Of a stretch of DNA of 64,000 bases, positions 33,723 to 42,708 are shown one piece after another. The notes beneath the pieces were generated by a model. The model did not search any database, was not told where the DNA came from, and saw only the letters and a list, made by a program, of their open reading frames with translations. The number at the start of each line of letters is the position of its first letter. The stretch's first letter is position 1. The DNA is taken from positions 118,238 through 182,237 of the forward strand of contig NZ_JAMGBG010000032.1 of NCBI RefSeq assembly GCF_023516595.1, read 5' to 3'. The position numbers were made by a program, and so were the translations under genes. Source of the DNA: Streptomyces neyagawaensis (lineage in GTDB: Bacteria > Actinomycetota > Actinomycetes > Streptomycetales > Streptomycetaceae).

Positions 33723-34814
33723 ATGACCGAGACGCAGGCGCCCACCGAAGCCGAAGCCACGTGTGCCGCCGGCGTCGCGAGTGAGACCGCGAGTGACGCC
33801 GGCGTCGCGGGTGAGACCGCGGGTGACGCCGGCGTCGCGGGTGAGACCGCGGGTGAGACCGGGTGTGACGCCGGCTCCGCCGGTGAGGTCGAGTGGTATC
33901 AGCAGCCGCTCTCCACGGACGCCGAGGCCGCCGCCGATCCGGCGCTCGCGCCCCCGCCGCTGACGCCCGCACAGGCTTTCGACGCCCTCTACTCGTACTG
34001 CGCCCCCACCCTCGTACAGCAGACGTATCTGCTCACCGGGAGTCTTCGGCAGGCCCGCGACGCGGTCGAGCGGGCCTTTCAGCAGGCTTGGCAGCGTTGG
34101 CCGGAGGTGGCCGTGGACCGGGACCCGGCCGGGTGGCTGCGGGCGGTGGCCCACGACTGCGCCCTCTCGCCCTGGCACCGGCTGCGTCACCGCCTCCCCG
34201 TCCCCTTCCGCGGCCCGGAGTCGGAGCCGGAGCCGGAGCCGGAGCCGGGGCCGGGGCCGGCACCCACGTCGGCGCCGACGGATCCGACCGGTCGCGCCCT
34301 TCTCGCCGAACTCCAGAGACTGCGGCCCCCGTACCGGCGCGCCCTCGTCCTCTACGACGGTGTGGGCCTGGACCTGCCGGAAACGGCCGCCGAGACGGAG
34401 GCGAGCACCCCGGCGACGGCGGGACGTGTGCAGTACGCGCGCGCGGTCGTCACCGCGTACCTCCCGGAACCGACGACGCCCGAGGAACTGCATCGGCTGC
34501 TGAATGAGCTGGCGGCGGACGTCCGACCCCGGCCCACACTGCCGATCGTCCTGCGCACCAGGGCCGATCTGCGGGCCCGGCGCTGGATCCACGCCGCCGT
34601 CGTCTTCGCCAGCGTGCTCCTCACCACCACCGCCCTGACCCTCCGCACGGCCCCCGACCACTACGAACCCCCGGTCCCCCCGGGCGACCCCGTGAGCGGC
34701 GTCCCCCCTCAGGTGGTCCCAGGCCCCCTCTCCCACAAACAGCTCAAGCTGCGGTCCAAGCTCAGAGCGGCGACGGCCGCGGGGCCCGAACGCCTGCACC
34801 CGGAGGCCAGGTGA
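33723..34814 (+). CDS. Sigma factor-like protein with a C-terminal membrane helix
   Basis: The 363-residue product has a repetitive acidic N-terminus (GVAGETAGDA units), then a region resembling ECF sigma region 2 (LVQQTYLLTGSLRQARDAVERAFQQAWQRWPEV...DPAGWLRAVAHD) and a weaker region 4-like part (LLAELQRLRPPYRRALVLYDGVGLDLPETAAETEASTPATAGRVQYAR). The HTH core is degraded: the usual GTVKSRL is missing. A membrane helix follows near residue 290 (WIHAAVVFASVLLTTTALTL) with a Pro-rich outer tail. It is therefore probably a membrane-held or non-functional sigma relative rather than a normal one. ATG 33723; EPEPEPEPGPGP encoded at 34215-34260 is another in-frame repeat. It ends in a terminator shared with sucD. 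Confidence 0.65.
   Translation: MTETQAPTEAEATCAAGVASETASDAGVAGETAGDAGVAGETAGETGCDAGSAGEVEWYQQPLSTDAEAAADPALAPPPLTPAQAFDALYSYCAPTLVQQTYLLTGSLRQARDAVERAFQQAWQRWPEVAVDRDPAGWLRAVAHDCALSPWHRLRHRLPVPFRGPESEPEPEPEPGPGPAPTSAPTDPTGRALLAELQRLRPPYRRALVLYDGVGLDLPETAAETEASTPATAGRVQYARAVVTAYLPEPTTPEELHRLLNELAADVRPRPTLPIVLRTRADLRARRWIHAAVVFASVLLTTTALTLRTAPDHYEPPVPPGDPVSGVPPQVVPGPLSHKQLKLRSKLRAATAAGPERLHPEAR
33768..33875. repeat. 30-base tandem repeat in the sigma-like gene
   Basis: Three and a half near-identical copies of a 30-base unit starting GCCGGCGTCGCGGGTGAGAC encode ten-residue repeats (AGVAGETAGD). Confidence 0.85.
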
Positions 34815-34846
34815 GGCCGGCCCCGAGTCGGTCGTGGACAACGCGA

Positions 34847-34879
34847 CGGGCCCGTACCCCACGGTGGGGTACGGGCCCG
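34847..34879. terminator. Bidirectional hairpin terminator
   Basis: A perfect 15-bp stem (CGGGCCCGTACCCCA and its complement) with a three-base loop lies between the convergent stops of the sigma-like gene and sucD. Confidence 0.85.
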
Positions 34880-34933
34880 CTCGACGTTCAGCCGGAGCGA
34901 GTGCTCAGCACTCAGCACTCAAGCACTCAGCGT

Positions 34934-35818
34934 TCAGCCGCCGAGGATCTCGCGCGCCAGCTTGGCCGTCTCGGTCGGGGTCTTGCCGACCTTGACGCCG
35001 GCGGCCTCGAGGGCCTCCTTCTTCGCGGCGGCCGTACCGGAGGAACCGGAGACGATGGCGCCGGCGTGGCCCATGGTCTTGCCCTCGGGCGCGGTGAAGC
35101 CCGCGACGTAGCCGACGACCGGCTTCTTCACGTTCGCCTTGATGAAGTCGGCGGCACGCTCCTCGGCGTCGCCACCGATCTCACCGATCATCACGATGAG
35201 GTCGGTGTCGGGGTCGGCCTCGAACGCGGCGAGCGCGTCGATGTGCGTGGTGCCGATGACCGGGTCGCCACCGATGCCGACGGCCGACGAGAAGCCGATG
35301 TCACGGAGCTCGTACATCATCTGGTACGTCAGCGTGCCGGACTTCGAGACGAGACCGATGCGGCCCGGCTTGGTGATGTCACCGGGGATGATGCCGGCGT
35401 TCGACTGACCGGGGGTGATCAGACCGGGGCAGTTGGGACCGATGATGCGGGTCTTGTTGCCCTTCTCGACCGCGTACGCGTAGAACGCGGCGGAGTCGTG
35501 CACCGCGATGCCCTCGGTGATGACGACCGCGAGGGGGATCTCCGCGTCGATGGCCTCGACGACGGCGGCCTTGGCGAAGGCCGGCGGCACGAAGAGGACG
35601 GATACGTTCGCGCCCGTCTTCTCGATCGCCTCGGCGACGGTGCCGAAGACCGGGATCTCGGTGCCGTCGACATCGACGCTCGTGCCCGCCTTGCGGGGGT
35701 TCACGCCACCGACGATGTTCGTGCCGTCGGCCAGCATGAGCTTGGTGTGCTTCATGCCCGTGGCACCGGTCATGCCCTGGACGATGACCTTGCTGTCCTT
35801 GTTGAGGAAGATAGCCAT
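34934..35818 (-). CDS. sucD: Succinyl-CoA synthetase subunit alpha
   Basis: SucD forms the succinyl-CoA synthetase with SucC and carries the phosphorylated His. The 294-residue protein has the CoA-binding start MAIFLNKDSKVIVQGMTGATGMKHT, IIGPNCPGLITP, and the active-site region MGHAGAIVSGSSGTAAAK with the catalytic His. It follows sucC by 19 bp, so both are in one operon. The start ATG at 35818 has GGGACGAGGA upstream. Confidence 0.95.
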   Translation of the reverse strand: MAIFLNKDSKVIVQGMTGATGMKHTKLMLADGTNIVGGVNPRKAGTSVDVDGTEIPVFGTVAEAIEKTGANVSVLFVPPAFAKAAVVEAIDAEIPLAVVITEGIAVHDSAAFYAYAVEKGNKTRIIGPNCPGLITPGQSNAGIIPGDITKPGRIGLVSKSGTLTYQMMYELRDIGFSSAVGIGGDPVIGTTHIDALAAFEADPDTDLIVMIGEIGGDAEERAADFIKANVKKPVVGYVAGFTAPEGKTMGHAGAIVSGSSGTAAAKKEALEAAGVKVGKTPTETAKLAREILGG

Positions 35819-35837
35819 GGCTGTGTGTCCTCGTCCC

Positions 35838-37016
35838 TTACTTCGCAGCCGCGAGCTCGGCGGCCTTGTCGGCCGCGCCGTCCATGGTGTCCACGCGCTG
35901 GACCAGCGGGTGGTTGGCGTCGGAGAGGATCTTGCGACCCAGCTCGGCGTTGTTGCCGTCGAGACGGACGACGAGGGGCTTGGTGACTTCCTCGCCCTTG
36001 TCCTTCAGGAGCTGCAGCGCCTGCACGATGCCGTTGGCGACCTCGTCGCACGCGGTGATGCCGCCGAAGACGTTGACGAAGACGGACTTGACGTCCGGGT
36101 CGCCGAGGATGATCTCCAGGCCGTTCGCCATGACGGCGGCGGAGGCGCCACCGCCGATGTCGAGGAAGTTGGCGGGCTTGACGCCACCGTGGTTCTCACC
36201 GGCGTACGCGACGACGTCCAGGGTGCTCATGACGAGACCCGCGCCGTTGCCGATGATGCCGACCTCGCCGTCGAGCTTGACGTAATTGAGGCCCTTCTCC
36301 TTGGCCGCGGCCTCCAGCGGGTTGGCCGACGCCTTGTCCTGGAGCTCCTCGTGCGAGGGCTGGCGGAACTCGGCGTTCTCGTCCAGGGAGACCTTGCCGT
36401 CGAGGGCGATGACATCGCCGGAGGCGACCTTCGCCAGCGGGTTGACCTCGACGAGGAGCGCGTCCTCGGCGACGAAGGTCTTCCACAGGGTGACGAGGAT
36501 GTCGGCGACCTTGTCGGCGACCTCGGCCGGGAACTTCGCGTCCGCGACGATCCGGCGGGCGACCTCGGGGGTCACACCCTCGTTGGCGTCGATCGGGGTC
36601 TTGGCGACGGCCTCGGGGCGGGTGACCGCCACCTCCTCGATCTCCATGCCGCCCTCGACGGAGGCGATGGAGAGGAAGGTGCGGTTGGTGCGGTCGAGGA
36701 GGAAGGAGACGTAGTACTCCTCGACGATCTCCGGGGCGGTCTCGGCGATCATGACCTTGTGGACCGTGTGGCCCTTGATGTCCATGCCGAGGATGTCCGT
36801 CGAACGGGCGACGGCCTCGTCCGGGGTGGCGGCGAGCTTCACGCCGCCGGCCTTGCCTCGACCACCGACCTTCACCTGAGCCTTGACGACCGACTTGCCG
36901 CCCAGCCGCTCGGTGATCTCGCGCGCCGCCTCAGGCGTGTCGATGACTTCACCGGCCAGCACCGGTACACCGTGCTTGGCGAAGAGGTCCCTCGCCTGGT
37001 ACTCGAACAGGTCCAC
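35838..37016 (-). CDS. sucC: Succinyl-CoA synthetase subunit beta
   Basis: SucC is the ATP-grasp subunit that binds nucleotide and succinate. The 392-residue protein starts MDLFEYQARDLFAKHGVPV and contains VKAQVKVGGRGKAGGVKLA, EVNPLAKV and the FLDIGGGASAAVMANGLE loop, all standard. The GTG at 37016 follows GGGACGGAAG. It is the first gene of the sucCD pair, with about 500 bp of gene-free DNA upstream. Confidence 0.95.
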   Translation of the reverse strand: MDLFEYQARDLFAKHGVPVLAGEVIDTPEAAREITERLGGKSVVKAQVKVGGRGKAGGVKLAATPDEAVARSTDILGMDIKGHTVHKVMIAETAPEIVEEYYVSFLLDRTNRTFLSIASVEGGMEIEEVAVTRPEAVAKTPIDANEGVTPEVARRIVADAKFPAEVADKVADILVTLWKTFVAEDALLVEVNPLAKVASGDVIALDGKVSLDENAEFRQPSHEELQDKASANPLEAAAKEKGLNYVKLDGEVGIIGNGAGLVMSTLDVVAYAGENHGGVKPANFLDIGGGASAAVMANGLEIILGDPDVKSVFVNVFGGITACDEVANGIVQALQLLKDKGEEVTKPLVVRLDGNNAELGRKILSDANHPLVQRVDTMDGAADKAAELAAAK

Positions 37017-37270
37017 GCGCTTCCGTCCCTATCAGTGATCGCGGTTCGTTGGATGCGTGGGCGTGCCGCGAAGGGCAACGTGACGTCCGCCGAGAGTCAC
37101 AAGGGAGGCGCACACGGTGTCCGAGCGCGCGGCATGTCCGTCTCGCAGGTTATCTCTGCTTCCGGGAGCCCTCTAAATCGCGCGTCACACCTGAGCGGTG
37201 ATACCTGTCACATGATGCCGCGCTCACTGGCACGGCGTGCCGGATGTGAGCCGCATGTGCCCCGGATCGC

Positions 37271-37308
37271 GGGGCCTCACCGGGCTGGGGTACGCCCGGT
37301 GAGGCCCC
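37271..37308 (-). terminator. Hairpin terminator of the exported repeat-protein gene
   Basis: GGGGCCTCACCGGG and its perfect complement surround a ten-base loop, in the right place for the leftward gene that stops at 37536. Confidence 0.75.
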
Positions 37309-37313
37309 TTTCC

Positions 37314-37342
37314 GGGCCCTTCCTCGACTCGGGGAAGGGCCC
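37314..37342. terminator. Second hairpin next to the terminator
   Basis: GGGCCCTTCC pairs with GGAAGGGCCC (GGGGAAGGGCCC) immediately beside the first hairpin. Confidence 0.6.
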
Positions 37343-37535
37343 GCGCGGCGGGTGATCGTCTCCCCTATGAGGACCACCCGCTCCTCTCCGCCGGTATCCA
37401 CCCGAACCCGACCGACGGCTTTCGGCCGTCCGGGACTCCACCGGCGGAGAGCAGCACTGGAGCAGCGCTACGGGCCGGACGCGTTCACCCGGCCCTCCCG
37501 CGCACCGGCCGAACGGCACGATGCACGGGGCACGG

Positions 37536-39833
37536 TCACAGGCCGCGCGGGATGTAGCCCGGCGCCGTCGAGTCGGCGAGGGCCTCGACGCCGGTGACGG
37601 CGTTGCCGGCGAGCGGCGTGCCGGTCGCCCGGACGGTCCCGGTGACGTCCTCGGCGAACGGGGCGACCTGCCCGGCGACCGGACCGACCTCACCCGCGAC
37701 ACCGTGCGCGAAGGGGCTGACGTCATGTGCGACGCCGGACGCGAAGGGTGCGACACCGTCGGTCACGCCGTGCGCGAAGGGCGTCACGTCGTCCGTGACG
37801 CCGTACGCGAAGGGGGTGACGTCATGTGCGACGCCGGACGCGAGGGGGGTGACGTCGTGCGCGGCGCCGTACGCGACGGGAGTGGCGTCATGCGCGACGC
37901 CGTACACGAAGGGCGTGGCGTCGCCCGCCACACCGCCGGCCAGGCCGGTCGCGCTCCCGGCGACACCGTCGCCCACGGGGCGGACGAAGCCGACGACCGC
38001 GTCCGCGACCGGCTGTACGGCGCCGACCGTGCCGTCCGCGAAACGCTGCGCGGCGCCGACCGTGCCCTCGGCGAACGGATGCGTGGCGTCGACCGTGCCC
38101 TCGGCGAACGGGTACGCGGCGTCGACCGTGCCGTCCACGAACGGCCTGGCCTCCTCCGCGACCAGCTGACCCGCGAACGGCGCCGCGTCCTCGGTGACCA
38201 GCCGCCCGGCGAAGACAGCCGCGCTGTCGATGACCTGCTGCTTCGCGAAGGTGGCCGCGTCGTGCGTGACCACCTGCTCCGCGAAGGGTGCGATCTGCTC
38301 CCCGACCAGGCCCGTCGCCAGCGGAACCGCCCCGCCGACGACACCCTCCGCGAACGGCGTCACGTCCCCGGCGACCCCGTACGCCACCCCGCCGGCATCC
38401 CGGACCGCCTGCCCGGCGACGGGCAGCACACCGTCCACGGCGGTGCCCACGACCGGCGGAAGCACCGCGTCGGTCGTGCCGTCGACGGCGTACGCGGCGA
38501 CACCGGACGCGTACGGCGGTACGTCGGACACGACATGCCCGGCGAGCGCGGACCCGTCACCCGCGACCCCGTGCCCGAGCCCGTGGGCACCGGCCAGCGC
38601 CTGGTCGGCGAGTGCGCCGGTATCGGCGAGGGTTCCCCGCGCCACGGCGGTGGCGTGGGCGACCGTGCCGTGCGCCAGGTTCGTGGTGTCGGCGACCGTG
38701 CCGTGCGCCACGGCCGTGGCGTGGGTGGTGGTCGTGCCGGTCAGCGTCGTGACGTCGTCGGCGGCGCGGCCCGCCACCGGGGTCACACCGTCGACGGCGG
38801 TACCGACGACCGGGGGCGTGACGGCGGTGACCGTCTCGTCGACGACCGGGGTGACCGTGTGGGTGACGGCTGCGGGGACGCCCTCGACGGTTCCGGTGGC
38901 GGTGCCACGGGCACCCGCGACCGTGCCGACCACCGTCGTGCGGACGGCTCCGACCCTGCCCGTGATGTGGGCCGGGACCGCGGCGACCGCGGACTGGGCG
39001 GCGTTCGTGGTGGCGGTGACCTGCGACTGGGCGTGGCCGATCGGCGCCGTGAGGCGGGTCCGGGCGCCGTCGGCGGTGCCGTGGGCCGTGGTGCGGGCGG
39101 CGGCCGCCGTACGGTCCGCGCCGGTGGTCACGGCAACCACCTTCTGCCGTGCCGTGCCACGGGCGACGTTGCCGGTGAGGCCGGTGCTGCCCTGGAGCCG
39201 GGTCTGAGCGGCGGCGAGCGCCTGCTCCAGTTCGGGGGCGAAGGCGGCGAGCGGACCGAAGAGGTAGTCGATCTCGTCGCCGGGGTGGTGGAGGTCGGCG
39301 GTGGTGGCCCGAGCGGTGCCGACGCCGGACTCCGCGGTCGCGGTGGTCGCTGCGACGCGGCCCGAAGCCTTGCCCGCGGTGTGCGGGACCGCGCCGTCGA
39401 CGTAGCGGCGCGCCTGGTCTGCGGCCCCGGCGGGCGCAACGTGCGTGACGGCGGCGGTCCTCTCCGCCTGCGCGGAGAGGTGGCCGGTGACGGCCCCCGC
39501 CTTGTCGCCTGCCTGGGGCTTCACGCCGGCCGTGGTGTCGGCGACCGTCCCGGTCACGCCGCTGACCTCGTCGGACGAGGTGACGTCCGAGACGGCGCCG
39601 GTGGCCCCGGAGAGGGCGCCGTCCACTGTGCCGGTGACCGTGCCCAGAGTGTCCGTGACCGTGCCGCCGGAGCTGCTGTCGGCGGCGTCCGTGTCGGCGG
39701 TGTCCACGCTCACGTCGGGCACGGTGAGCGTCGACGTGTGCAGTTCGTCCGCGCCGGCGGCGGTGGAGCCGAGCGCCCAGGCGCCGGTGACACCGGCGGC
39801 TATGACGATGGAGCGGCGGATGTTCTTGTTCAT
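37536..39833 (-). CDS. Large exported protein with 11-residue repeats
   Basis: I do not recognise a family. The 765-residue product has a signal peptide (MNKNIRRSIVIAAGVTGAWALGSTAAGA) and then almost only small residues: Ala, Val, Gly, Thr, Asp. An 11-residue period is obvious in the last third (GVAHDVTPFAY, GVTDDVTPFAH, GVTDGVAPFAS, GVAHDVSPFAH) and weaker in the middle (AHGTVADTTNL, AHGTVAHATAV). One Pro occurs per unit in the C-terminal repeats. A non-repetitive part at about 150-215 (DLHHPGDEIDYLFGPLAAFAPELEQALAAAQTRL) looks helical. There is no sortase signal, Cys, or catalytic motif. It is probably a structural surface or matrix protein. Start ATG 39833 with AAGGA upstream. Two terminators follow. 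Confidence 0.7.
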   Translation of the reverse strand: MNKNIRRSIVIAAGVTGAWALGSTAAGADELHTSTLTVPDVSVDTADTDAADSSSGGTVTDTLGTVTGTVDGALSGATGAVSDVTSSDEVSGVTGTVADTTAGVKPQAGDKAGAVTGHLSAQAERTAAVTHVAPAGAADQARRYVDGAVPHTAGKASGRVAATTATAESGVGTARATTADLHHPGDEIDYLFGPLAAFAPELEQALAAAQTRLQGSTGLTGNVARGTARQKVVAVTTGADRTAAAARTTAHGTADGARTRLTAPIGHAQSQVTATTNAAQSAVAAVPAHITGRVGAVRTTVVGTVAGARGTATGTVEGVPAAVTHTVTPVVDETVTAVTPPVVGTAVDGVTPVAGRAADDVTTLTGTTTTHATAVAHGTVADTTNLAHGTVAHATAVARGTLADTGALADQALAGAHGLGHGVAGDGSALAGHVVSDVPPYASGVAAYAVDGTTDAVLPPVVGTAVDGVLPVAGQAVRDAGGVAYGVAGDVTPFAEGVVGGAVPLATGLVGEQIAPFAEQVVTHDAATFAKQQVIDSAAVFAGRLVTEDAAPFAGQLVAEEARPFVDGTVDAAYPFAEGTVDATHPFAEGTVGAAQRFADGTVGAVQPVADAVVGFVRPVGDGVAGSATGLAGGVAGDATPFVYGVAHDATPVAYGAAHDVTPLASGVAHDVTPFAYGVTDDVTPFAHGVTDGVAPFASGVAHDVSPFAHGVAGEVGPVAGQVAPFAEDVTGTVRATGTPLAGNAVTGVEALADSTAPGYIPRGL
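37655..38160. repeat. 33-base repeats encoding 11-residue units
   Basis: About 15 degenerate 33-base units; the best ones (37725-37905) differ by only a few bases. Confidence 0.8.
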
Positions 39834-40094
39834 GCGTGCGTCAGTTCCTTCGGGATTCCGAGTCGTGGGAACCGGGTGGGAACCGCGACCGGTGCCGCCG
39901 CTTTCGTTGCGGTCCCGTGAGGGGGGACCGGCGGCTGAACACCCGGCGTCGTCGCCTCCGTCGCTGTGACGGGGCCGCGGTACCGGTTCCGAGGGGTTTC
40001 GTCCGGGCCTCCGCGCAAGGGAGGGACGTTCCGGACGGAGGGCGGAGCTGTCACGCCCCCGCTCGACGAGTGCGGCGGGGGAGGACGGCCTGCC

Positions 40095-41222
40095 CTACCC
40101 GGGGAACTCGGGGATGTCCCGGTGCCGGTCCCGGGTCCCGTCCGCGACATCGGCCGCGGTGGCGCCGGGCGCGAGACTCAGCGGCGCCCGGTGAGGAGAA
40201 GTGACGGCGTGGGGCTCGGCGTGACGCGGCCCGCCGTTGTCGACCGCGGAGCGACCACCAAGAGCACCCGTGGGTACACCGCCAGGGGTCTGCGGCTCGA
40301 CCGTTCGCCCGACATGCTCGGCCCCCCTACCCGCACCACGGTGGGGCGCCGCCACGGCGGCCACGTCACCGTCCTCGGCGAACGGTCCGTGCGCGACACG
40401 AACGGGACCGGCGTGCCGCTCACGACCGCCGTCCACATCGTGGCCTGCCTCGTCGGGCCACACCCCGCCCGGCTCCCGAGGCGTCACCTCGACGGGCAAC
40501 GTCTCCCCCGGCAACGCGGGCCACGCAGGCACGCCGGGCAACCCGGGCAGCCCAGGCACGTCCAACTCAGGCGCGTCCGGCCACTCAGGGACCCCCGGCC
40601 ATCCGGAGCCCTCGGGCCACGACGGCATCTGAGCCCCCGGCGGGAACGACGACTCGTCCCCCAGCCCCCCGGTCACGGCCTCCACGACATCCCCGACCGG
40701 CCGCAACACATCCTCAGTGACGGGCCGCAGGGCCTCGTCAACGACCGGATCCGGATGCACGACGTCCCGGCCACCCGGCCGCACGACGTGCTGCGCCACG
40801 GGCCGCACCGCAACTCGCGTGACCGGCCGCACCACTTCGCGAGCGACGGGCCGCACCACTTCCCGCGTGACCGGCCGCACCACTTCCCGCGTGACTGGCG
40901 GCACCGCATCCGGCGTGACCGGCCGCACCGCATCCCGTGTGGTCGACTCGGCGATCTGCCCGCCCGCCGACGTCACCGCGTCATCGATCGCGCCGGTGGT
41001 CTCGGCGGGCCCCGTGTCCCCAGGGCGCGTATCGGGGGCGCTCATGCCGACCTCGGCCGAAGTCGTCACCCCTTCCGCCGCGTTCGCGCGTCCCCCGCAG
41101 AGAATCCCGAGGACGAACAGTCCACCGACCACGAGCAGCAGCCGCACCGCACGGCGCCCGGTGGCTCCGCGCAACACGCGCGGGGCGGCACCGGCACCGG
41201 GGAGTGCGGCTGCTGAAGTCAA
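40095..41222 (-). CDS. Exported protein with 8-residue VVRPVTRE repeats
   Basis: I do not recognise the family. The product has an N-terminal basic segment and a signal or anchor helix (AVRLLLVVGGLFVLGILCGG). Eight or so octads follow in the form REVVRPVT, then a Pro/Trp/Gly-rich part (PSWPEGSGWPGVPEWPDAPELDVPGLPGLPG). From about 40480 leftward the frame has poor third-position G/C for Streptomyces (many T-ending codons), while another minus-strand frame (40178-40438) is better. The true C-terminus may therefore differ, through a frameshift or an earlier real end. I take TTG 41222 as the start because GGGAGG precedes it; the open frame extends to 41408. It is transcribed toward the 11-residue repeat gene, 261 bp away, and may be functionally linked. 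Confidence 0.55.
   Translation of the reverse strand: MTSAAALPGAGAAPRVLRGATGRRAVRLLLVVGGLFVLGILCGGRANAAEGVTTSAEVGMSAPDTRPGDTGPAETTGAIDDAVTSAGGQIAESTTRDAVRPVTPDAVPPVTREVVRPVTREVVRPVAREVVRPVTRVAVRPVAQHVVRPGGRDVVHPDPVVDEALRPVTEDVLRPVGDVVEAVTGGLGDESSFPPGAQMPSWPEGSGWPGVPEWPDAPELDVPGLPGLPGVPAWPALPGETLPVEVTPREPGGVWPDEAGHDVDGGRERHAGPVRVAHGPFAEDGDVAAVAAPHRGAGRGAEHVGRTVEPQTPGGVPTGALGGRSAVDNGGPRHAEPHAVTSPHRAPLSLAPGATAADVADGTRDRHRDIPEFPG
40800..40942. repeat. 24-base tandem repeat encoding the octads
   Basis: Five to six copies of a 24-base unit around ACCGGCCGCACCACTTCCCG are in frame with the gene at 40095. Confidence 0.85.
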
Positions 41223-41400
41223 GACGGGGAGGTTCCTCCCGTGCGGCGGTACTACGGGGCACAGGGTGGAGATACGAACACCCGTGTGAAGGCTGTGAAG
41301 CGCTGCCGATCCTCGCACGGACCGCCCGCCGTCGCGCAAGCCCCACGTCACCGATGCACTGTCATGTCCGCTTTTCCACCTCCCCTGTCCGGTTCCCCGT

Positions 41401-42708
41401 CTAGGCACTGTCCGGTATCGGCAACGGCCGCTTCTCGATCGCCGCCGCCATCACCTCCGGGAACAGGTCGGGCGTGCAGGCGAACGCCGGTGCGCCGAGG
41501 GCGGAGAGGGCCGCCGCGTGCTCCCGGTCGTACGCAGGCGCACCCTCGTCGGAGAGCGCGAGCAGCGTCACGAACTGCACCCCGGACGCCTTCATCGCCG
41601 CCACCCGCTTCAGCATCTCGTTGCGGATCCCACCCTCGTAGAGGTCGCTGATCAGCACGACCACCGTCTCCGCGGGCCGGGTGATCTGCGACTGGCAGTA
41701 CGCGAGGGCCCGGTTGATGTCCGTGCCGCCGCCGAGCTGGGTGCCGAAGAGGACGTCGACGGGATCGTCGAGCTGGTCGGTGAGGTCGACGACCGCCGTG
41801 TCGAAGACGACAAGCCGGGTGCTGATGGAACGCATCGACGCGAGCACCGCCCCGAACACGGACGCGTAGACGACCGACGCCGCCATCGACCCCGACTGGT
41901 CGATGCAGAGGATGACCTCCTTCTTCACCGACTGCGAGGCCCGCCCGTACCCGATGAGCCGCTCCGGCACGACCGTGCGGTACTCGGGCAGGTAGTTCTT
42001 CAGGTTGGCCGCGATCGTGCGGTTCCAGTCGATGTCGTGGTGGCGCGGCCGGCTGACACGGGCGCTGCGGTCGAGCGCACCGGTGAGGGTGGCCCGGGTG
42101 CGGGTCGCGAGCCGCTTCTCCAGGTCCTCGACGACCTTCCGCACGACGGCCCGCGCCGTCTCCTTCGTCGTCTCCGGCATGGCCTTGTTGAGGGAGAGCA
42201 GGGTGCCGACGAGGTGGACGTCGGCCTCCACCGCCTCCAGCATCTCCGGCTCCAGCAGCAGCGTGGACAGCCCGAGGCGGTCGATCGCGTCGCGCTGCAT
42301 GACCTGGACGACGGAGGAGGGGAAGTACGTCCGGATGTCCCCGAGCCACCGCGCCACCGACGGCGCCGACGCCCCGAGCCCCGCCGAACGGTCCCTCCCC
42401 GTCTGCGGCTTGTCCCCCTTGCCGTACAGCGCGGTCAGTGCCTGGTCCATCGCCGCGTCCCGGCCGCCGAGCGCGCACCCGGTGCCGTCGGCCGAGTCCC
42501 CGCCGAGCACCAGCCGCCAACGCCGCAACCGTTCGTCGGCCGCATCCCCACGCGCGCCCTCCACGGAACCCCGTGCGCCCTCCACGGCCCCCTTCGTCCG
42601 CTTCACCGGCCCCTTCGCCCCCTCCACGGCCCCCATCACCTCGTCCGCGGCCCCCCTCACCTCGTCCGCGACGCTCTTCGGCCCGTCCGCGATCCCCTGC
42701 CCCGTCAT
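41401..42708 (-). CDS. VWA-domain protein (CoxE/YehP-like)
   Basis: This 435-residue cytoplasmic protein has an N-terminal helical region with EGARGSVEGARG repeats, a conserved middle part (ERLRRWRLVLGGDSADGTGCAL, then LLEPEMLEAVEADVHLVGTLLSLNKAMPETTK), and a C-terminal von Willebrand A domain. The metal-ion site D-x-S-x-S is DQSGS at about residue 270 (VILCIDQSGSMAASVVY), with TD in GGTDINRAL and the D of ISDLYEGG completing it. VWA proteins of this kind usually partner a MoxR AAA+ ATPase; that gene is in the same operon. The ATG at 42708 overlaps the stop of the small ORF upstream (ATGA), so translation is coupled. Confidence 0.88.
   Translation of the reverse strand: MTGQGIADGPKSVADEVRGAADEVMGAVEGAKGPVKRTKGAVEGARGSVEGARGDAADERLRRWRLVLGGDSADGTGCALGGRDAAMDQALTALYGKGDKPQTGRDRSAGLGASAPSVARWLGDIRTYFPSSVVQVMQRDAIDRLGLSTLLLEPEMLEAVEADVHLVGTLLSLNKAMPETTKETARAVVRKVVEDLEKRLATRTRATLTGALDRSARVSRPRHHDIDWNRTIAANLKNYLPEYRTVVPERLIGYGRASQSVKKEVILCIDQSGSMAASVVYASVFGAVLASMRSISTRLVVFDTAVVDLTDQLDDPVDVLFGTQLGGGTDINRALAYCQSQITRPAETVVVLISDLYEGGIRNEMLKRVAAMKASGVQFVTLLALSDEGAPAYDREHAAALSALGAPAFACTPDLFPEVMAAAIEKRPLPIPDSA

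Larger units (their letters stand above)
37017..37535. other. Gene-free region with sucC promoter and two terminators
   Basis: The sucC promoter should lie in the first 200 bp, where AT-richer DNA (37145-37215) stands out, with GGTTATCTC and TGATACCTGTCACATGATG stretches. The terminators of the leftward gene at 37536 follow at 37271-37342. No gene is seen. Confidence 0.5.

Noticed and set aside
40178..40438. Leftward 86-codon ORF as an independent gene
   Set aside because: It has good third-position G/C, but the rightward overlapping frame shares the same wobble positions, so bias does not decide; no domain or ribosome-binding site. Kept only as a hint of a frameshift.
37655..40945. Clustered 24- and 33-base repeats resembling a CRISPR array
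   Set aside because: The units are contiguous, degenerate and in frame with long ORFs; there are no unique spacers and no cas genes.
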